From assembly GCA_028023455.1 (NCBI GenBank), contig JAQFVV010000021.1, positions 5,048,853 through 5,112,852 of the forward strand: 64,000 nt of DNA, read 5' to 3'. The translations under genes were made by a program, and so were the position numbers. Shown piece by piece: positions 56,981 to 64,000 of this stretch (positions within the stretch are counted from its first letter, which is position 1; each line of letters begins with the position of its first letter). Origin of the DNA: Epiperipatus broadwayi. Taxonomy: Eukaryota; Onychophora; Udeonychophora; Euonychophora; Peripatidae. The notes beneath the pieces were generated by a model, which worked only from the letters and a program-made list of their open reading frames with translations, had not been told where the DNA came from and made no database searches.

Positions 56981-58616
56981 TAATCACATAATAATAACAG
57001 CTGCAATGACAAGAAAGTATGGAGTGGAAATTAGGAATTTGCCCTTCTCAGTTCCTTTAAAGCCTCCAAGAGGAATCAAAGGGTCTCCTTTCAGTTAATA
57101 GAAAACTCCTTTCTGCAGCCTTCACATGTGTAATCTAATGAAAATGTGGTCTATAATTTGTTATAAAACCAATTGTTCTCACGATCTTGCCATCACAATT
57201 TTCAAGATTTTATAGATCATTATTAAATGATATGTTTTCATGGTTCAATAGAAATCATGTCTTACTTCCATACAATAAATATGGAGAAGTAAAGAATTCT
57301 ACATTTAACTAATTTAATTGCATAGCAGTATCACTAATTCTATCTTAATGCAGAAGCATACTCAGAATCAATTGTATATTATATCATCCAAGTTTGCCTT
57401 TTTTCTATTACAATATTTAAACTGATCACACTCTCAAGTTGACGGTCTCCCCAAAAAAAAGTTCCTCAAATTTCTCTCATCATTGTTTTTATTTTAAACA
57501 TTAATTATTATACAATGAATTCAAAACATTAAATATGTCTGTAATCCATCTTCTGAACTGGCAAATGCAATCAGTTATCAACAATCTGCAAGTATAAGAG
57601 CCCAGAAGAAATTATCATTTTAGATACTAAGTGGTTCAAAGTGAAATCCCATTGTTGGTCCTACCTTTATTCTGAGGTTCGGTCCCTGAAGCCATTTACA
57701 AATTATTCCAAAGACGACTACTACAAAATAAAAAACAAATTTGAAGCTAATATAAGTACTTGTTTAATCCTATTGCCATGGACAACAGCAACTTTCAAAT
57801 ATTGTTCCATATCTTTTCAATTAACCGAGTCAAAACTTTTACATCAATAAAAGCAATATCTAAATCATACCTTTATTCACAATCCTTTTCCTGCATTTTT
57901 TAATCAACAAAAACCATATCTACAGTAGTTCTTGATTCTCTAAAATTATATGGAGTTTCTACTAATTATTCACATATGACTTGCATTTTTTATTAAATTG
58001 GATAAAAACAAATTTCATATTTAATAAAATCAAAGTGGAACTATAAAAATATCTTTAAAATCACATGACAAATCAATATTCCAGAAAACATATCATATTT
58101 TAAAAATTTTCCAAGCAATTCAACAAAACAAGTATCTTTTGCATTTTTAGATTACAAAGGGCTGTTTTAACTTCATCAAGATGGATTATCATTAAATGGA
58201 ATCATCTGAATTCTTTATACTATTATTCAAAAGATTATCAGGCTACTACGTTTTGATCTGTTTAAAATATCACAGTGAAATATAAAATATTATTCGTTGA
58301 TTTAATAGAATTACAGTATTCTTCAGATCCATGTTTCAGAGCACCTATTTCTTTTTATCAGTCTAAAGTTCTGTTTTTAAATTTCTATGTTGCTTTTAAA
58401 GCACTAAATTCAGTATTTATTATATGGCTTAGCAAAGAGCATCACGTTCGTCATATATCAAATGCTTAAAGTAATCAAAAATAAATATATACCCAAATCA
58501 AACTTTATGAATGGTTGCAATTATAGTAATTTCCATAATAAGGTAATTTATCTGCTATTGAATAATAAAATATTTATATGCATAGACTAATGTTGCCAAC
58601 TGAGGAAGCCTTCATT
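56981..58616. other. A+T-rich non-genic sequence
   Basis: No supported gene. ORFs of 64-69 codons at 57641 and 58275 show no domain. 56880-56980 may still belong to the RTE 5' end. Confidence 0.4.
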
Positions 58617-58745
58617 TGCAATAACAACTCTGCATGGTTTAATATAGTGGTAGAGGGGCGCAAGTTCCTAGAATCGATTCCAGTTCTGAAATTTTTAGTA
58701 CTTGAACCTCTGAGTGATAGTCATTAGTTTATTTTATTTAGTGAA
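58617..58745 (+). mobile_element. tRNA-derived SINE, family S3
   Basis: TTTAATATAGTGGTAGAGGG (A-box-like), CTAGAATCGATTCC (B-box-like) and a body TACTTGAACCTCTGAGTGAT that aligns with the 30478 copy. It lies immediately upstream of a family-1 hammerhead repeat. Confidence 0.45.
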
Positions 58746-58780
58746 ACATGGCTTCAACAGTGATTTCCAGTGTTCTAATT

Positions 58781-59007
58781 TAAACCATTAAACATCACAT
58801 GACTACCATCCTTCATGCAGCATTATATCCCAAGATCTAGGTGCAGTGCTCTCAGATACAAGTCTCCTCACTGATGAAAGCCACAAGCTAGAAACCAGTC
58901 TGGGGATATTGGATGAGTAGGCATTAGATAGGAATTTTATGTGCAAATCTTCCTGCATCCATTGATTACATTGGCTTGCACTGAGTGGCGCTACTGTATG
59001 GAGAGTT
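58781..59007 (+). mobile_element. hammerhead family 1, single arm
   Basis: AAACCATTAAACATCACATG, a junction at about 58828, then GATCTAGGTGCAGTGCTCTC, the ribozyme, GGATATTGGATGAGTAGGCA and an end GGCGCTACTGTATGGAGAGTTTAT. It corresponds to one arm of 19489-20141 with an internal deletion. The next LINE fragment starts directly after it. Confidence 0.75.
58865..58906 (+). ncRNA. hammerhead ribozyme (type I-like), family 1, plus strand
   Basis: UCCUCA (58865-58870), CUGAUGA (58871-58877), stem II AGC/GCU around CACAA, GAAA (58891-58894), stem III AC/GU with loop CA, GUC (58898-58900) and UGGGGA (58901-58906). Compared with 20004-20045, the first stem II pair changes from G-C to A-U on both sides, preserving the helix. 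Stem I is identical in all three intact copies. Confidence 0.63.
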
Positions 59008-59009
59008 TA

Positions 59010-59517
59010 TGGGATAAAAAATGTATTAATAAAAAAATGGGGTGTTGGAGAGATGGAGAACTAGTATGGAGGATAAGAAGAGTTTAAATATATGTAGAAG
59101 TAAAGGGAACATTGGATGCGAGTTAATTTATGATAATAGTAAGGAAAATAGTTTATCGTTTAAGGCTCGAACGGGATCTTTAGCAACAAGAGAATATACA
59201 TGAGGTCAGGCATCTGTTGATTGAATGTAAATGCTTGAAAGCAGAAAGGGTACAGATAATGAAGTTATGAGAGAATAGATATGAACAAAGTGATTATACA
59301 GAAAGTGAATTATTGGTTTTTATGCTGGGTTTGCGAAAAAATAAGGGGGATTTAGATATAAAGGCTATAGAGTTGACAAAGATTATGTTGTGGAAATGGG
59401 ATGGGGCAGAATATTGGGAATGGAAAATTAAGTGGCTAACAGGTTTGTCTGGGCATAATTGCTGAGATATTCTTGACTTCGTTTAAGGAGAAGCCAAAAT
59501 ACATCACATCACATCAC
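59010..59517 (+). mobile_element. 3' end of LINE family L2x
   Basis: Plus strand. Starts within the coding C-terminus (TTAATTTATGATAATAGTAA encodes LIYDNSKEN, then HLLIECKCL) and ends with an ACATCACATCACATCAC tail at 59498-59514. A short deletion removes the first cysteines of the CCHC motif. No intact ORF. Confidence 0.78.
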
Positions 59518-61322
59518 TCTTGTGTATTATAATTTATGAATTACGGACCAACGCCATTCAATTATTTATTTGTTATTAAACTAGTTCATCTTGGCCGTTT
59601 AAACTATTTTGCTCTTCTTTAAAAGGCAATATAATTAAGTCATGATTCAACTAAAAAAAATATTAACGAATTCATATGATTACATTTTGGAAAAAAACTA
59701 GAATACGTCTTTATTTTTTTTTTAAGGCATCTGACTGATATTTCGATGTATGAACTAACATTTTGCTAGCTGGCTCCAGTCCATCTACTTCTGAATAATT
59801 TTATATTTAATAAATCTCATTTTTGTCCATAAAGTGTATATATATTCAAACATGCACATATATGTGTGCAAAGCATATATAAATAGTCTAATAGAATGTG
59901 TAAATATATACTTTACCTGCTTCAGTCAATATTTTGTCAATTCTTTTTAATAAATATCAGCTAATTCTATAAATAAATAGAGAAAAAAAATAGAAATAAT
60001 ATTACAATTGATATTTTTTGTTATTTTTCGAAATAATAAAGAAAACCTAATAATCTGCGCATGTAATTATTTTTAATGCTTACAGCCAGTGGCAAAAATC
60101 TTTTATCCCGTAAAGAAGTTGAAACAAACAGCACGCGCCAAATTTAACTGTAACATTTATAGGTCAAATTAATAAAATTATTTAATAATAAAATTAAAAT
60201 TTAAATGATTTTAAATTATATTTAATGTACTGTGGATTTTAAAATCATAATTATAAAGATGACTATTTTAAAATATCTAACATAATTAAAAATTGTTGCA
60301 TTATAAGATTAAAATCTATGTTTTAAAATAAAATTATTTCATTATAAATGAATGCAGAAAGAATAAACGAGCTTTTTTTTTTTGTTAAATTAAGCCCCAA
60401 GCAGGCACAAAGTTAATCCATACATCAAACAAAAAGAGAAGATAAAGTCAGGTACAATAGATCGCAAGCAGCCTAGCATGGCGGCACACCTTACAAATCA
60501 TAAATGAAAGAGAACTTTTTTTTATTAAGTTATGCGGGATTTCTATTAGGTCATGTGAATAAAGTACTTCAAACTACTACTTGGAAATATATAAATAAAC
60601 AAACTAAAAAAAACCCTTTCGACAATAACATTATAGCAAGCTTAGTCAAGCATTTAAATTACTTACAAAAGCTACATTCAGAATTTTGAACAATGGAAGA
60701 TAAAATACTAATTTAGCATACATCCCCATACTAAAAAAAAAAGTATTAGTCTTTCTTTATCATTTAATAATGCGGATTTTAAAAAAAGAGAATCAACAAG
60801 AAAAGGTAATTAAACATGTCCTTTTTAAAAAAAATATAATTTAAAAGTAAATTTAAATTTTTTTTTAAAAAAAAAAAGAACCGATGTAATAAAAATTGTA
60901 GCATATACATTCACACTAGATACAACTTAGATGTTTAGTCAATCGTGTAGCAATAATATTTAACCAACAATACACTTTATAAATTTATACCAAAAATTAT
61001 AAATAGGAACATGAAAAGCAATTATTATTACACTTATTATAAGTGTAATTATTTAAAAAATATTAAACTCTAAAGACAAAATAAATAAAAAAAGACAGAA
61101 TAAATGTGTATACACTATTGAAGAAATAAACGGAATATGATGTATTAATAACCCCATGTTATTATTTTTTTATAATTTTAAATTAAATTTGAACCTTTTT
61201 TCATTCCATAAATATTAAATAATTAAATTGAGTAAAAGTAAGCATAAAATGATTGAATCACCATATTATGGTTCTTTCTGATAAGCATATTCTTAAGGTG
61301 ACTGAATACAAGTATATTATCT
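59518..61322. other. A+T-rich non-genic sequence
   Basis: No supported feature. A and T homopolymers near 60370, 60735 and 60860. Confidence 0.45.
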
Positions 61323-61469
61323 ATACTGAACTTAATGTAATTAGAAGGAATTTGAACTCGGACTTTCAAACTCCCTACAACTATCCATTCCATCTTATAC
61401 AACTGATGCACATGCCCCCATACATGTGAAAAAGATAAATGATATGGCTACTATACGTATTTCATATAA

Positions 61470-61675
61470 TATTAATATCATCTGTGTTCTTTATTAATTT
61501 TTACAATGCTTTTTTACAACCCACTAGACAGTTTCAAACACCCCAGAAATCTTCAGAACTATAACAAACACAATACAAATACGTATATACAAATATATAT
61601 GAACATAATGTCTAGTGAGTTGTAAAAAAAGCATTGTAAAAAGTAATAAAAAACAAATGATATTAATATTATATG
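61470..61675. mobile_element. foldback nested in the family-2 dimer
   Basis: AATATTAATATCAT..GTTCTTTATTAATTTTTACAATGC...CAACCCACTAGACA is inverted at about 61608-61675 (TGTCTAGTGAGTTGTAAAAA...ATGATATTAATATT), with about 70 bases between the arms. It interrupts the left arm of the enclosing element. Confidence 0.65.
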
Positions 61676-61924
61676 GATTTGGCAAAGCAATAAGAAAGAT
61701 AAAGTTATAATACTTCATAAAGATAATATATCTTCCATGTAAGTCAACATGGGTATAGCAATAATATTGGCATCAACAAGGATTTTGAGTGTTCCATCAT
61801 CAGATTTTTAATGATATGGATGGCTGAAGAATTAAAAGGTGGAAAAGATCAACGTCTGTCCATTAGAGTTTGAAGATTTGCTATCTTAATAAAAACTGAG
61901 CACTGATTAAATGTATTTGGGAAA

Positions 61925-61990
61925 TGATGATCTGGACCAAATGATGAGTGCAGGTTCAGCATGAAATACATATATCAGAGATCATTTATC
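61925..61990 (+). ncRNA. hammerhead-like ribozyme, family 2, mutated core
   Basis: GAUCUGGACCAA, then AUGAUGA in place of CUGAUGA (61941-61947), GUGCAG/CAGCAU stem II with one A.A mismatch, GAAA at 61963-61966, stem III AUA/UAU around CAUA, AUC, and the outer helix AUGAUCU/AGAUCAU. The lost first core C should abolish cleavage. Confidence 0.45.
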
Positions 61991-62095
61991 TTTTTCACAT
62001 ATATATGGTCATGTGTATCCATTGTATAAGATGGAGTGGATAGCTAAAGGGAGCTTAAAAATCTGAGTTCAAATCCCTTCTAATTGTGCTATTTT

Positions 62096-62767
62096 AATAA
62101 ATAATATTTAAAAGATTGGGGAAAGGCATGCTTTTATGTAAAAAAAAAAAAAAAGGGAAAAACAATGTAAAGATTTTATCTCTTTAAATATGAATACTGT
62201 GTTGCAAATAATTTTAAATACAAATCTTCACAGTTTCAAGGTTTCCTTTTTAGCCCAATCGTTTGATCCATTATTGTTTTAGAAATGACTTTAAATGTGT
62301 CATTAGGTTATTATAAATATTTAAATCATTTTTGCATTAACATTATTTTAATATTTAGTATGTTAATAGAATTTTAAATGTTACTTTTGATACTAATAAA
62401 AATTGTTTAAAATCATTTGTTATTTCTACGGAGGTTTTAATGGCTTAGGATTTCTATTTGAATTTCCCATCATGCATTAGTTTCAATTTTATCTCATTAT
62501 TTTGTTGATCCATAGAAATAATTTTATAAATCTTAAATGTTAGTTAAAAATTTTTTAAAAAAATATGTTTCATTAATAACTAATTTATGAATATGCCAGA
62601 AAGAGAGAGAGAGAAAAAAGAATTTTTCTAATATTTTTTATTACAGAACTTTATTTATTCCTCATAATTTTCACTATTGTCATACTTAAATTCATGGAAA
62701 TTCAGAATATAAAAATTTAGTTATTAATATGATCTCCAATAGATTTCTATAATCCTTAATTATATAA
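62096..62767. other. A+T-rich non-genic sequence
   Basis: Poly-A near 62140 and a GA run near 62603; no gene. Confidence 0.4.
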
Positions 62768-63445
62768 ACATGCGATGTGATGCAGAATCTCTCAGCCACA
62801 ATGCCCAGAGAAACCTGTTAGCCACCTCACCTTCCCTTTCCATTCTCCACCCTAATTTTTTCCCATATTCTTCACTATCCTGCTCCATATCATTTCCACA
62901 ACATAATCTTTGTCAACTCTATGGCCTTTATATCTAAATCCTCCTTATCTTTCCCCAAACCCAGCAAAAAAAAAACAAGAACCCACTTTCTGTATACTCA
63001 TTTTGTTTATATTTATTCTCCCACAACTTCATTATTTGTACTCTTTCTGCTTGTAAGAAATGCTTTTTCTCTGCCTTTCTTAGACTAACTGCCCCATATT
63101 TTTACATTTATGCGTTTATTCCCTTGACGTAAAGATCCTGTTTGAGCCTTAAACAGTAAACTACTTTCCTTGCTATTCTCATAAAATAACTCACACCCAA
63201 TATTCTGTTTACTTCTATATATATTTAAATTCTTTTTACTCTCCATACCTTCTCCATCTCTCCAATTCCCTAATTTTTATTAATGCACCTATTCTTCAAT
63301 CCCATTCCTTACCACTATAACACTCAACAATTCTCCTAACACAATCATCCCATCTTTTGTATAAGTATACTGACATAAATTCTTTATCCAAATCTTCTGC
63401 ATATCATACTGCATTTCTCACCCCATCTTGTTGCCTTGTCTACTC
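62768..63445 (-). mobile_element. 5'-truncated LINE family L2x, minus strand
   Basis: Reverse complement of the 37.4-38.2-kb copy, from a GATGTGATG tail (62773) through CTCTCAGCCACAATGCCCAG, AACCTGTTAGCCACCTCACC and ACTCTATGGCCTTTATATCT to CACCCCATCTTGTTGCCTTG near 63420-63440. The coding part is frameshifted. Confidence 0.78.
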
Positions 63446-63479
63446 TAATCTATTGTGAGCTTGAGTAGTTAATATGTTA

Positions 63480-64000
63480 TTTTTTATATACACATGAGTA
63501 AACCAAAAATCATCTGGTTGTGGACTCTAGAATTTATTTAAACCAAATTTCAGAAAAGATAAATGCATCGTTTTCAACATAATATCCCTCTTTTTAATAC
63601 ACTTTGTCCATCTGTCAACGAGCTTTCATATTCTCTTATTAAAAAATGTTTTAAGCTGAGCTGCAAGTCACAAATGCACCATTGGCTTCATTTCTTCGTC
63701 AATATGAATCTTTGTCCATTAGGAGTTCTTTTGGTTGACCAAACAGATGATAGTCCAATGAAGCAAGATCAGGACTAATAGGAAGTTTAAGAGAGTATAG
63801 TTAGTGTTGGTGATGATATGCAAAACCATGCAATAGCATAACATCCTTGGATAGCAATTATCTGCATTTTAGACTTCAGCTCTTCAGAAACCTTCTCATT
63901 GCACGGTGGACTGCTGAATCTTTTTCCTTCCAATACTAGCATTTCAGAATCCCACAAGCTGCAAACATCAATGTTCTAAATAATGATGGACTTTTGAACT
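63480..64000 (-). pseudogene. mariner-type transposase remnant, runs off the window
   Basis: Minus strand. Near 63760 a frame reads LPISPDLASLDYHLFGQPKE, the hallmark third-Asp region of mariner-family transposases (family pattern SPDLAPSDYHLF). It is preceded by VMLLHGFAYHHQH, where the family has LLHDNARPH, so the second catalytic Asp is G here. A stop lies between the two. Downstream, LKTFFNKRI*KLVDRWTKCI matches the family's C-terminal helix. The end near 63480-63540 may be the terminal repeat. The upstream part continues beyond the window edge. Confidence 0.68.

Larger units (their letters stand above)
61323..62095. mobile_element. inverted dimer of ribozyme/tRNA-like family 2 with a nested foldback
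   Basis: The left arm (61323-61470, minus sense) and right arm (61915-62090, plus sense) share AATGTAATTAGAAGGAATTTGAAC-type outer ends (TAATT.GAAGGGATTTGAAC in the right arm), GACTTTCAAGC-like and ACATGTGAAAAAGATAAATG blocks. The left arm's ribozyme is cut off where another foldback (61470-61675) begins. The interior near 61866 carries GTTTGAAGATTTGCTATCTT, as in the 14.5-kb dimer. Confidence 0.68.

Noticed and set aside
61795-61830. Another CUGAUGA on the minus strand near 61805
   Set aside because: No stem II or GAAA at a usable distance.

Overview
The window is A+T-rich (clearly above 70% by eye) and comes from an animal nuclear genome. It has no operons, no Shine-Dalgarno/start pairs and no dense coding. 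The recognisable content is metazoan transposable elements: an RTE-type LINE family with GATGAT tails, a second LINE family with ACATC tails, Ty3/gypsy-like gag sequences, Tc1/mariner remnants, tRNA-derived SINEs, and many foldback/MITE-like repeats. I cannot name the species. An invertebrate with an A+T-rich, repeat-rich genome fits best. I find no intact host protein gene, rRNA or functional tRNA. At most the first ~50 bases could be the tail of an exon.

Layout. 0-7 kb: an LTR retrotransposon on the minus strand (LTRs 2088-3724 and 4983-6623) whose 1.26-kb interior codes only for a gag-like protein. 6.6-15.3 kb: foldbacks, short tandem duplications, 3' scraps of the RTE LINE, a tRNA-like SINE and an inverted-dimer element (14525-15080). 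15.3-18.8 kb: featureless A+T-rich DNA. 18.8-22.6 kb: a deleted mariner-like element, a 650-bp foldback (19489-20141), a second SINE family, and a duplicated segment present once empty and once with an insertion. 22.6-26.4 kb: mostly featureless. 26.4-33.5 kb: tandem repeats and two terminal-inverted-repeat elements of about 1.3 kb, one filled with a three-monomer higher-order repeat and one carrying a telomere-like array. 33.5-45 kb: SINEs, LINE fragments, an RTE copy, a Tc1-like transposase remnant and a purine-rich low-complexity tract. 45-57 kb: a less A+T-rich island of unknown origin, a broken gypsy gag, and a nearly complete but mutated RTE LINE (about 53863-56980). 57-64 kb: more foldbacks, LINE 3' ends and a mariner transposase remnant running off the right edge.

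The most interesting signal is not a protein. Two unrelated repeat families carry what look like type I hammerhead ribozymes: the CUGAUGA and GAAA core boxes with three helices. Family 1 has three intact-looking 42-nt copies (19600-19641 minus, 20004-20045 plus, 58865-58906 plus), with base-pair-preserving differences between copies, plus one truncated and one decayed copy. Family 2 (35676-35736 plus, 14633-14700 minus, 14895-14962 plus, 61925-61990 plus) joins a hammerhead-like fold to a tRNA-like B box. In both families some copies are inverted dimers with the two ribozymes pointing away from each other. This resembles animal retrozymes and schistosome-type ribozyme SINEs, but in a foldback arrangement I do not know to be described.

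Almost every protein-coding remnant is broken by stops or frameshifts, so activity here would depend on proteins encoded elsewhere. Coordinates of repeat edges are read by eye and may be off by a few bases.
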